Positions 54,286 to 63,060 of a DNA stretch of 64,000 nucleotides are shown here, in pieces (position 1 is the first letter of the stretch; the number at the start of each line of letters is the position of its first letter). Both the position numbers and the translations under genes were made by a program. The DNA lies in contig NZ_ATZH01000003.1 in NCBI RefSeq assembly GCF_000428105.1, forward strand, positions 1 through 64,000, written 5' to 3'. The notes beneath the pieces are model-generated. The model made no database searches and was not told where the DNA came from. It saw only the letters and a list, made by a program, of their open reading frames with translations. The DNA is from Bacteroides pyogenes DSM 20611 = JCM 6294. Its GTDB lineage: Bacteria > Bacteroidota > Bacteroidia > Bacteroidales > Bacteroidaceae.

Positions 54286-55254
54286 ATGAATGAAAAAAAA
54301 TCGTTAGTTTCTGTTATTATTCCGGTGTATAATGGAGAGAAGTATCTGGAGGAGTGCATTCAGAGTGTCATCAATCAAACTTATAAAAACATAGAAGTGA
54401 TAGTAGTGAACGATGGCAGCACTGACGGCAGCCTGTCCATTATATACCGGTATGCGGAGAAAGACGGCAGAATTAAATATGTGAACAAAGCGAATGAAGG
54501 GCTTGTAAAGGCTCGAAAAACAGGGCTTTCTTTAGCTGTTGGGAAATATATACAACATCTTGACAGCGATGATATACTCTGTGCCGATGCTATTGAGATT
54601 TTGTTAAACAAGGCAGAACAAACCGGAGCGGATGTTGTCTCTTTTCCTTTTGTTTTTCGTGATGGTGAAGAGAATGAATTTGCTGAATTCTTCGATCCGG
54701 ACGAAGCCCCGGGAGTTGAGTTTATCAGGAGGTATTTAAACTTTAAAGGTTATTGGATGGTTTGGTCGAAGTTTCATTTGCGTTCTTTGTATTCAAATCC
54801 GATAGAAACAATCGATATATCTTTTGGAGAAGATCTTGTGCTAACCACACAGCTTTTGTATTACTCCGAGAAAGTGGTGTCTGTGGATATCCCATTATTA
54901 TATTACAGGGTACTTCCTGCTTCAATGTCCCATTCTATGAGTGAGAGAAACTATCGGGATATGAATGCTTACTTGCGATGGATACTCGGCTTTATGGAAA
55001 GAGTCGGATGGAAAGAAGTGCTTAAAAAAGATTTGGGCTATTTTCACTTAAAGACTATTTTCCGGAGGCGACAATGGGGGAAAGTGTGGGATGTGTATAG
55101 AGATTTGAAATATGTAGTGGAGTATCTCCGGCTTTTCCCCGAATTTAGAGATAGTCTGTCCGGAAGAGAACGAAAGATTGTAAACTTATATGAGAAGTGC
55201 AGTTGTTTGGCTTATTTCAAAATGTGGTATTATAAAAGAAAAGGAAAAGTTTAA
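54286..55254 (+). CDS. Glycosyltransferase family 2
   Basis: A 322-residue GT-A enzyme without TM segments: VSVIIPVYNGEKYLEECIQSV, NDGSTDGS, and the DxD element HLDSDDILC near residue 92. The C-terminal half is variable, as in enzymes that extend surface glycans. It ends the glycan block, 113 bases before a regulator gene of the next locus. Confidence 0.92.
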   Translation: MNEKKSLVSVIIPVYNGEKYLEECIQSVINQTYKNIEVIVVNDGSTDGSLSIIYRYAEKDGRIKYVNKANEGLVKARKTGLSLAVGKYIQHLDSDDILCADAIEILLNKAEQTGADVVSFPFVFRDGEENEFAEFFDPDEAPGVEFIRRYLNFKGYWMVWSKFHLRSLYSNPIETIDISFGEDLVLTTQLLYYSEKVVSVDIPLLYYRVLPASMSHSMSERNYRDMNAYLRWILGFMERVGWKEVLKKDLGYFHLKTIFRRRQWGKVWDVYRDLKYVVEYLRLFPEFRDSLSGRERKIVNLYEKCSCLAYFKMWYYKRKGKV

Positions 55255-55367
55255 AGACTTCTTTGTTTCTTACTAATAACCGGCTTAATACTCAGTGGGG
55301 TATTGTTGCTGCTCTAAGTACAAAATATATGCAAATACGTTATCTGCATAATACGATATGGTTCGCT

Positions 55368-57136
55368 ATGAAAAAACAATTATATCTTTTCTTCATGATT
55401 TTATTGCTTTGCTCCGGACTTAAAGCGGGTAATCCGGAGAAAGCCCGGGTGTGGATGGAACAGGCTCAGAAATCACTGTTTACGAATCCGAAACAAGCTT
55501 CATACTATGCTACTCAGGCAATCGAATTGTTTCCCAAGAATAGTTCGGACAAGCTGCGGGTGGAGGCTATGATTATGTATAGTCAGGCAGAACAGTTGCT
55601 GGGTAACTTTGATTTAAGTATCAAAAACTTGTATGATGCTCAAACGTATATCAACCCTGCCGACAGGCAGTTGAATGCCCGTTTGTACGCTTTGATGGGG
55701 CGTGTTTACAGTAAATTGGGCGACCATAATAAGGCTATCGAGCTGAATGACAGGGCGACTTCCATCTATAAATCGCTGGCAGACTCATTGGCTATCGCTC
55801 AATGTTATAATGAGCGGGGCGTAACGCACTACCTGCTTAATGAATTTCAGGTAGCCGAACGGTTCTTCCGTCAGGCTTTGCTGATTAACCGCGCACAACG
55901 GAACCTGAAAGGGGTGGCGGCAAACCTGAACAATCTTTGTCTTTACGAGGGAGATACGCAGGAAAAGTTGGTCCTTATTCGTGAAGCTATTGTTATCAAC
56001 AAACATTTGGAGGCACAATGGTCGTTGGGGGAGAATTATAACAACATGGGGAAACAGTATTTCTTTGCCAAACAGTATCCTCAGGCATTGGAAGCATTGA
56101 GGCAAGCATACGGGTATGCCACCGGAATAGGGGCCCGAGAATTGATTTGCGATAATTATGAATATTCTTCGTGGGTGTATGCCGCCATCAGCGATTATGA
56201 GCGGGCGTATCGATGTCTCGAAAAGATGAGCGTGCTGGGCAGGGAACTGCAGAGCAACAACAAACTGCGTAATATCGAACAGGAAATATCTTATAAGAGA
56301 TATCAGGATCAGAAGCATGCCACGGAGATGAAAGAGAGAGGGTATGAAATAGAATTGCTGAAGCGTAACGTCTGGCTGTTGAGCAGTGTGCTTATACTCG
56401 GTGTAATAGCGGGCGTCTTTATATCGAACAGGAAATATCTTATAAGAGATATCAGGATCAGAAGCATGCCACGGAGATGAAAGAGAGAGGGTATGAAATA
56501 GAATTGCTGAAGCGTAACGTCTGGCTGTTGAGCAGTGTGCTTATACTCGGTGTAATAGCGGGCGTCTTTTTATATAAGTGGTATAAACGGAGGAAGGACT
56601 TGCAACTGGTAGAAGCGCGTTACCGGTTGGAACAGTCGGAACATGAACTGTCGGTTTTGAAAGTGCATCAGCAGGAAATGAAACTGCAAAATGTGCAAAA
56701 TGCGTTAGAAAGCAGCCGGCAGGAACTTACCAGCTTTGCCGTATTCTTGCAAAGCCGGAATGAGTTGCTGAATAAAATACGTGAAATGATCAAAGAAGGA
56801 TACAAGATGGATGAACAAAGTCTTGTACCCCATTTAAAGAAAATCAATGCTTTTATTTGTCAATACCAGAGTGGGGATAAAACAAATACGGCTTTGCTCC
56901 TGAATATAGATGAGAAGAGCAAAGAATTTGTTGACCGGCTTATGAAGCGCCATCCCGATCTGACGCAAGGCGAAAAGTATTTGGCTACTTTGTTAAGAGT
57001 AAATTTATCGACCAAAGAGATTGCTATGATTACGGGCAGCAATCCTAAAAGCGTTAATATGAATCGTTATCGTCTTCGTAAATCGCTCGGACTGTCGACC
57101 GAAGAAGATCTGACAGCATATCTTCAAGGGGTTTAG
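55368..57136 (+). pseudogene. TPR-TM-HTH regulator split by a 149-base tandem duplication
   Basis: Would encode a membrane-bound regulator with signal peptide (MKKQLYLFFMILLLCSGLKA), TPR repeats (about 25-300), a TM segment (NVWLLSSVLILGVIAGVFLY), a coiled coil, and a C-terminal LuxR/SpoIIE-like helix-turn-helix (STKEIAMITGSNPKSVNMNRYRLRK). Bases 56272-56420 and 56421-56569 are identical copies of 149 bases, not a multiple of three, so the frame is lost after the first TM and ends at 56480. Removing one copy restores one frame through 57136. An ATGA overlap at 56477-56480 gives a second frame with its own TM and the HTH. It precedes a SusC/SusD pair, so it probably controls that locus. Confidence 0.85.
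56272..56569 (+). repeat. Exact 149-base tandem duplication inside a regulator gene
   Basis: Two head-to-tail copies, 56272-56420 and 56421-56569, identical by eye, covering the region from before the coiled coil through the TM segment. The lack of any difference suggests a recent event or continuing loss and gain. Confidence 0.92.
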
Positions 57137-57348
57137 TTTCTCTTTCTTTTATCCCCGTTTTGTAGATATATATTTATTTTTAATATACTGATTTAATTCG
57201 TTTTACAATTTATTCTGTAGATTATAAAAGAGTATTTTCCTTCTTTTTGTAGATTCGGTATAGATGCTTTTCTTGATAGGAATTCATAAAATTCTTCCTT
57301 ATTTGCAGTGTGAAAAACATTTTTGTATCAACCTTAAAATAAACACAC

Positions 57349-60300
57349 ATGGGTAGAATTGCTAAGAATTGCCACATGAAAAGAGTATGGAAGCTTGCCT
57401 TACTCTTTGCGTTTCTGATTCCGCTAAGCTCTTTAGCGCAGAATATCCAACTGACAGGAACAGTGACTGATGTAAAAGGCGAAGGCATCATAGGTGCCAG
57501 CGTACTTGAAAAAGGAACAACGAATGGGGTGATTACCGACATGAACGGTAACTTCACGCTTAATGTCGCCCGAAATGCGAGAATCATAATCTCTTACGTC
57601 GGTTATGTTGCTCAGGAGTTAGCTCTTAATGGACAGCGAAGTGTTAAAGTTGTGCTGAAAGAGGACAACGAAATGCTCGATGAAATCGTTGTAATCGGTT
57701 ATGGTACGATGAAGAAAAGCGACATGACAGGCGCTATTTCATCGGTAGACGTAGAAGAACTTGCCAAACGTGCTACAACTAACCCGGCGGAAGCCCTGCA
57801 AGGGAAAATTGCAGGTGTCAATATCATGAAGTCGGGTGGTAACGCAGGCGCCGGTGTCCGTGTTAAAATACGCGGAGTGAAGACGTTCGGCGATAACGAA
57901 CCTCTGTATATTATCGACGGATTCCCGGGCAGTATTGAAAATGTGAACCCTCAGGATATTCAGGCAATGGAGGTCTTGAAGGATGGAGCCGCAGCTGCCA
58001 TTTACGGTTCGGTAGCGGCGAATGGCGTAATTATCGTGACAACCAAGAATGGCAAGAAAGGCGAAACCAAGTTCGATTTCAGCTCGTATGTAAGCATGAC
58101 CAAGGTTGCCAAAACACTCGATTTGCTGAATGCGGATGAATATAAGGAGGTGCACAAGCAGATGTACGAGAATTGGAACTCGCATGTGGAATTGCATAAA
58201 GCTCAATACGACCCCGAAGGTAAGGGAGCTTGGAAAAACCAATTGGTGAACATGAAGCCTTATATAACAAATAATACGGGTGTCGATACCGACTGGCAGG
58301 ATGCGATGTTGCGTACGGGAGTTTCTCAGAATTATATGTTTAGTGTAAGAGGCGGAGCCGAAAACATACAGTATTCCGTTTCTTACAATCGGGCGAACGA
58401 TAAGGGTATTTTCCTCGGCAACAACTTCCGTCAAGACAATGCCCGTCTGAAAGCCCACATCAAAAAGAGCATCTTTGACATAGATGCCAATATGGCTTTT
58501 AAGTATACCGACAGCAAGCAGCCGGAATATCAGCTGAAAGAGATGTACATGATCTCTCCGCTGGTTCCTATTTACAATGAAGAAGAAAAATATGGTTTCG
58601 GTCTGACTAATTTTGACGAATTGCCTAATAATCGTAACGTGATGGCGGATCATCACTACGAGAGATCTACCGATAAGCGCTATCATACGGGTGCTAATGT
58701 TGCTCTGACTACCAATTTCACTCCGTGGCTCAACTTTAAAACCAGCTATTCTTATCGGGGCGAGCACGGTCGGCAGACTTATCATACCCCTCCGTATATA
58801 GCCGATGAGAAATCGAAAAGAGATTACACGTATCATAGTGAAACAAGCTCTTATTGGGAAGAACATGTATGGGAAAACGTGCTCAGCTTCAATAAGGAAT
58901 TCGGTAAACATTCAATCAATGCAATTGCCGGAACATCGACGATGGCACGCAGGTATACCTGGAACTCGGTAGGTGTTGAGGGAAAAACAATTACTTATAA
59001 AGTGGAAGACGGAAAGCTTGTAGTGGGAGAGCAACCGGGCGGATTCCTCGATCCGGGCTTTTCCACTATCGGTGCGGGAGCCGGCGGTACTTACAATGGA
59101 GACGGAAGTAAATGGGATTACAGACGAGCTTCTTTCTTCGGTCGTTTGAACTATAATTATGATAACCGTTATTTGTTCCAAGCCACAGTGCGTTATGACG
59201 GATCTTCCAAGTTTGGTGCGGACAGCCGTTGGGGATGTTTCCCGTCCATTGCCTTGGGGTGGAGAATCAGTGAAGAAGAATTCTTCCCCAAAGATATGGC
59301 GCTAAATAACCTGAAGCTGCGGATGAGCTGGGGACGTCTGGGTAACGAGAATGCTTTGGGGTTGTATGATTTCCTTGCTTTGATCTCTACCTATAATAAT
59401 AAGTATCAGGGATATGTGAGAGGAAATGGAGATAATGCCTGGTCGGGAAGTATTGCGCGCGGACTTGAGAACCGTTCGTTGAAATGGGAAACAACGGATA
59501 CTAAAAACATTGGTATCGACTTCGGTTTCTTCGACAATAAACTGACCGGTGCGCTCAACTATTACTATAATCAGACGGAAGACCTTTTGATTACAAAGGC
59601 GCTGCCTCCTTCAGCCGGTCTTGCCAATCCTATTCTGAATGTAGGTAAGATACGCAATAAAGGTATCGAGTTTGAACTGAACTGGGCGGAGAATAAAGGA
59701 GATTTCGATTATAGCATCGGGTTTAACTTCGCTACGACTCACAATAAGGTGGTTGAGTTGGCGGATGCGGAACAGGTGCTTTATGGAGAAGGGTTGAAGT
59801 ACGGAACCGAACACTTCCCTACTCAGACACGTGTAGGCAAACCTATCGGCGCTTTCTATCTGTATAAAACTGCCGGTATCTTCCAGTCTAACGAGGAAGC
59901 ACGTCAATATGTGAATAGCGATAATGAGGAGTATCAACCATTTGCCGATGCCGGAGATATTCGCTTTGTAGACGTGAACGGCGACGGTACGATAGACGAT
60001 GGCGATAAAGTATATGCCGGTTCGGGCATTCCTAAGGTGGAAGCAAACTTGAATCTTTCTGTCGGCTATAAAGGTGTGGACTTCTCGTTAGTGCTGGGAA
60101 GCGCTTGGGGGCATAAAATCTACAACGGGAACAAATATTTCTACGAAGGAATGAACTCCGGTTCCAACTTCTTGAAATCTGCTTTGACGGCGTGGACACC
60201 GCTTAACTCAGGAACGAGCGTTCCCCGTGCTATTTATAATGATCCAAACGGGAATATGAAGGAATCAGACCGCTTCCTGGAGAAAGGCGACTTTATCCGT

Positions 60301-60525
60301 CTTCGTCAGCTTCAGTTGGGTTATACGCTGCCGAAATCGTTGATGCAGAAAGTTTCTGTAGAAAAGCTGCGTTTCTATGTGAGCGGTGAGAATCTCTTTA
60401 CGATTACCGGATACGATGGTATTGATCCCGAGTTTTCCCGCGGCAGTGTGTTGAATGCCGGTATCGATAAGCTCATCTATCCGTTTACACGCTCATTTAC
60501 AGTGGGAGCTCAACTTACATTCTAA
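57349..60525 (+). CDS. SusC/RagA-family TonB-dependent outer membrane transporter
   Basis: A 1058-residue outer membrane transporter for glycans. It has a signal peptide (ending SSLA-QNI), a carboxypeptidase-regulatory-like domain (TGTVTDVKGEGIIGASV, about 32-110), the SusC motif EIVVIGYGTMKKSDMTGA, a plug with IRGVKTFGDNEPLYIIDGFPG, and a 22-strand barrel ending SFTVGAQLTF. The ATG at 57349 is kept, but the ATG at 57376 (MKRVWKLALLF) is an equally good signal-peptide start. Paired with SusD 20 bases downstream. Confidence 0.96.
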   Translation: MGRIAKNCHMKRVWKLALLFAFLIPLSSLAQNIQLTGTVTDVKGEGIIGASVLEKGTTNGVITDMNGNFTLNVARNARIIISYVGYVAQELALNGQRSVKVVLKEDNEMLDEIVVIGYGTMKKSDMTGAISSVDVEELAKRATTNPAEALQGKIAGVNIMKSGGNAGAGVRVKIRGVKTFGDNEPLYIIDGFPGSIENVNPQDIQAMEVLKDGAAAAIYGSVAANGVIIVTTKNGKKGETKFDFSSYVSMTKVAKTLDLLNADEYKEVHKQMYENWNSHVELHKAQYDPEGKGAWKNQLVNMKPYITNNTGVDTDWQDAMLRTGVSQNYMFSVRGGAENIQYSVSYNRANDKGIFLGNNFRQDNARLKAHIKKSIFDIDANMAFKYTDSKQPEYQLKEMYMISPLVPIYNEEEKYGFGLTNFDELPNNRNVMADHHYERSTDKRYHTGANVALTTNFTPWLNFKTSYSYRGEHGRQTYHTPPYIADEKSKRDYTYHSETSSYWEEHVWENVLSFNKEFGKHSINAIAGTSTMARRYTWNSVGVEGKTITYKVEDGKLVVGEQPGGFLDPGFSTIGAGAGGTYNGDGSKWDYRRASFFGRLNYNYDNRYLFQATVRYDGSSKFGADSRWGCFPSIALGWRISEEEFFPKDMALNNLKLRMSWGRLGNENALGLYDFLALISTYNNKYQGYVRGNGDNAWSGSIARGLENRSLKWETTDTKNIGIDFGFFDNKLTGALNYYYNQTEDLLITKALPPSAGLANPILNVGKIRNKGIEFELNWAENKGDFDYSIGFNFATTHNKVVELADAEQVLYGEGLKYGTEHFPTQTRVGKPIGAFYLYKTAGIFQSNEEARQYVNSDNEEYQPFADAGDIRFVDVNGDGTIDDGDKVYAGSGIPKVEANLNLSVGYKGVDFSLVLGSAWGHKIYNGNKYFYEGMNSGSNFLKSALTAWTPLNSGTSVPRAIYNDPNGNMKESDRFLEKGDFIRLRQLQLGYTLPKSLMQKVSVEKLRFYVSGENLFTITGYDGIDPEFSRGSVLNAGIDKLIYPFTRSFTVGAQLTF

Positions 60526-60545
60526 TCATTAATACTATAAAGAAT

Positions 60546-62057
60546 ATGAAAAAACTGACATATATAGCCGGTATTTGTCTTGCATCGCTTTTTGCAAGCT
60601 CATGCGATGACTTTCTGACTGTGGATTCGCCCGACCAATTGACTTCCGGCAACTTCTGGCGTAATGAGAGTGACGCGCAAGCCGGCATTTCCGCTGCGTA
60701 TTCTCAATTGGAATATTACATTGATACATGGGAGTTTGCCGAAGTGAAATGGCCGGTGGAAGCCTATCGTGAGGATATCATCAATATGGGAAATGATGCC
60801 CGCAACTATCCCAACTGGCTCGAACTGTATAACTTTACTTATACAAATGGTAACTCGCAGTTCAATAACTATTGGTGGAACAATTATAAGGGGATCAGCT
60901 TTGCCAATCAGGTGATAGAAAAGGTGGCTCAGATTCCTGCCGAGAAAATAAATGAGGCTGTACGCACGCAAATAATTAATGAAGGACACTTTCTGCGGGC
61001 TTATTATCATTTGAAGTTGTTGCTCAACTGGAAAGAAATTATCATACGCGACAAGTATATCACCGGCCAGGCTGAGATGAGTAAGCCTCTATCATCCCGT
61101 CCCGATGCTTGGGAGTTTATTATTGAAGACTTGAAGAAAGCGGCAGCTTTGCCGGCAACTTATGATACGGACAATACGGGAAGAGCTACATGCGGAGCAG
61201 CCTATGCTTATCTGGGTTTTGCTTATTTGACCCGCGCTTACGAAGAACCGGAGAAAAAAGAGGCTTTTCTGAAGGAAGCTCTTGAAGCATTAAATAAGGT
61301 AACGGGCTATGAATTGGTGAAGAAGTTCTCGAGCATGTTCGATGCCAGTAATAAGAATAGCAAGGAGTCTGTATTTGAATTGCAGACCTCTATGAGCACT
61401 GCTAACGGAGCCAATTACCGCACTCAGTTTCATCGTTGGATAGGAGTGTCGGAATTGAAGGGATGGGACGAGATTCTTCCCAGCAACATACTGGTGGATG
61501 CTTTTATGAAAGAAGGAAAAATCGCTACTACCGGACGTTATGACTCGCGTTTGTATGAAACGCTGTTCTTCAAATGCGATTATTATAACGATGGTAACGG
61601 ACGGGTTTATGGAAAGAACTATGACGACTGGTTTGCTACCCCACGTCCTGCTTTTCGCAAATTCATGCCTGCCGATCTCGAAGGGTTGTCCAACAACTAC
61701 TGCGCTATCAACATTCCTTTGATGCGTTACGCCAATGTGTTGCTGATGAAAGCGGAAGCGCTGAACGAACAGGGACATCCGGAACAGGCTATTCCTCTGA
61801 TCAATCAGGTCAGAAGTGTGCATGGCGATATGCCTGCCATGAAAGGGAAGACACAGAATGAAGTACGTGCCCAGATAGAACACGAACGTATGATTGAGTT
61901 TCCGTTGGAAAACTGGCGTTGGTACGATTTGCGTCGTTGGGGTAAACTGGCTTCTACCTTGGCTGCTGCCGGACGTGCCGGCTTTACTGAAGAAAAGAAT
62001 GCTTTCTATCCTGTTCCGCTGACAGAAATAAATGCCAATAACCAAATTCAGAAATAA
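60546..62057 (+). CDS. SusD/RagB-family surface glycan-binding lipoprotein
   Basis: A 503-residue lipoprotein (lipobox LFASSC, C20) that lids the SusC barrel and captures glycan. The N-terminal CDDFLTVDSPDQLTSGNFW and TPR-like helical core are family features, and the C-terminus has ALNEQGHPEQAIPLINQVRS and RMIEFPLENWRWYDLRRWGKL, the SusD/RagB signature. The target glycan cannot be read, but a GH2 enzyme downstream suggests beta-linked galactose or a related sugar. Confidence 0.96.
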   Translation: MKKLTYIAGICLASLFASSCDDFLTVDSPDQLTSGNFWRNESDAQAGISAAYSQLEYYIDTWEFAEVKWPVEAYREDIINMGNDARNYPNWLELYNFTYTNGNSQFNNYWWNNYKGISFANQVIEKVAQIPAEKINEAVRTQIINEGHFLRAYYHLKLLLNWKEIIIRDKYITGQAEMSKPLSSRPDAWEFIIEDLKKAAALPATYDTDNTGRATCGAAYAYLGFAYLTRAYEEPEKKEAFLKEALEALNKVTGYELVKKFSSMFDASNKNSKESVFELQTSMSTANGANYRTQFHRWIGVSELKGWDEILPSNILVDAFMKEGKIATTGRYDSRLYETLFFKCDYYNDGNGRVYGKNYDDWFATPRPAFRKFMPADLEGLSNNYCAINIPLMRYANVLLMKAEALNEQGHPEQAIPLINQVRSVHGDMPAMKGKTQNEVRAQIEHERMIEFPLENWRWYDLRRWGKLASTLAAAGRAGFTEEKNAFYPVPLTEINANNQIQK

Positions 62058-62074
62058 ACTTCTCACACCCCGGC

Positions 62075-62118
62075 AAACAACGGGGCTCTGAGTCTGTCGA
62101 TCTCAGGTCCCGTTGTTT
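62075..62118 (+). terminator. Hairpin after SusD, probable terminator
   Basis: AAACAACGGG (62075-62084) plus CTGAG pairs with CTCAG plus CCCGTTGTTT (62109-62118), with a small internal loop. The T run is short, so readthrough into the next genes is possible. Confidence 0.6.
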
Positions 62119-62131
62119 CATTTAAATGATT

Positions 62132-62139
62132 TATCTTTG
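62132..62139 (+). promoter_or_regulatory. Likely -7 element of the lysO-like genes
   Basis: TATCTTTG, a full match to TAnnTTTG, 24 bases before the ATG at 62163. The -33 is weak. Confidence 0.5.
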
Positions 62140-62162
62140 CTTTTTTAAAAAAAGACATTTAT

Positions 62163-62441
62163 ATGTTTACGATTATCGGACTTATGCTGACAGGTATGTT
62201 GGCGGGATATTTGTTGCGGAAGCGCAATCTGGCACGTATCCAATCGGTTATAACCGGGCTTATCTGGCTATTGCTTTTTTTTCTCGGTGTAGAAGTGGGA
62301 AGCAATGAGGCGATTATCCGGGGCTTGCATACCATCGGGCTGGAGGCTGTGGTCTTGACTTTGGGAGGAACGCTGGGCAGTGTGGTTGCTGCTTGGGCTT
62401 TGTGGAAGACGTTGGGCGGTAAAAAGGAGGAGAAGGCATGA
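62163..62441 (+). CDS. LysO-like exporter, N-terminal part
   Basis: A 92-residue inner membrane protein with three TM segments (FTIIGLMLTGMLAGYLLRKR, SVITGLIWLLLFFLGVEVG and a third at 58-80). It matches the N-terminal third of LysO (DUF340), the lysine exporter that is one chain of about 300 residues in E. coli. Its TGA overlaps the ATG of the next gene (ATGA), so the two halves are translated together and likely form one transporter. Confidence 0.82.
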   Translation: MFTIIGLMLTGMLAGYLLRKRNLARIQSVITGLIWLLLFFLGVEVGSNEAIIRGLHTIGLEAVVLTLGGTLGSVVAAWALWKTLGGKKEEKA

Positions 62442-63040
62442 AAGGAAGTCTGATTATTGTCGCCTTTTTTGTGTTAGGAACGGTTGTCGGTTTAACTGAT
62501 CTGTTTCCTTTTGATTTGGCAGATACGGACATCAGTTATTACGCGCTTTGCGCGCTCATGTTTTGTGTAGGGCTGGGCGTGGGGAATGACCCGCAAACAT
62601 TGAAGAACTTCCGTTCTTTGAATCCCCGGCTCGTGTTTCTTCCCGTGATGACCATAGTGGGTACATTGGCAGGCTCAGCCGTTGTAAGTATGCTGTTGTC
62701 TCATCGTTCCGTAGCCGATTGTCTGGCCGTCGGGTCGGGGTTCGGGTATTACTCGCTTTCAAGTATCTTCATTACAGAATCCAAAGGTCCCGAATTGGGA
62801 ACGATAGCATTGTTGGCTAATATTTGCAGGGAAATACTGACATTGCTGGCAGCTCCTCTATTGGTGCGTTGGTTCGGCAATCTGGCTCCTATCTCTGCCG
62901 GAGGGGCTACGACGATGGACACTACGCTACCTATCATTACCCGGACAGCCGGACAGGAATACGTCGTTTTGTCTATCTTTCACGGCTTTCTGGTCGATTT
63001 CAGCGTTCCTTTTTTAGTCACCCTGTTTTGTTCGATATAA
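62438..63040 (+). CDS. LysO-like exporter, C-terminal part
   Basis: A 200-residue protein with about five to six TM segments matching the larger C-terminal part of LysO: ALCALMFCVGLGVGNDP, VGSGFGYYSLSSIFITESKGPELGTIALLANICREI and GGATTMDTTLPIITRTAG. The GSGFGYYS and TMDTTLP loops are the conserved family segments. It exports lysine or a related cationic compound by homology. The pair appears to be a natural split, not a mutation, because both starts and the overlap are clean. Confidence 0.85.
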   Translation: MKGSLIIVAFFVLGTVVGLTDLFPFDLADTDISYYALCALMFCVGLGVGNDPQTLKNFRSLNPRLVFLPVMTIVGTLAGSAVVSMLLSHRSVADCLAVGSGFGYYSLSSIFITESKGPELGTIALLANICREILTLLAAPLLVRWFGNLAPISAGGATTMDTTLPIITRTAGQEYVVLSIFHGFLVDFSVPFLVTLFCSI

Positions 63041-63060
63041 ACTTTATACGATATAGTATC

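Noticed and set aside
55368-56480. Reading the first part of the split regulator as a complete short gene
   Set aside because: The stop arises only because of the 149-base duplication; the joined frame is a clear family member.
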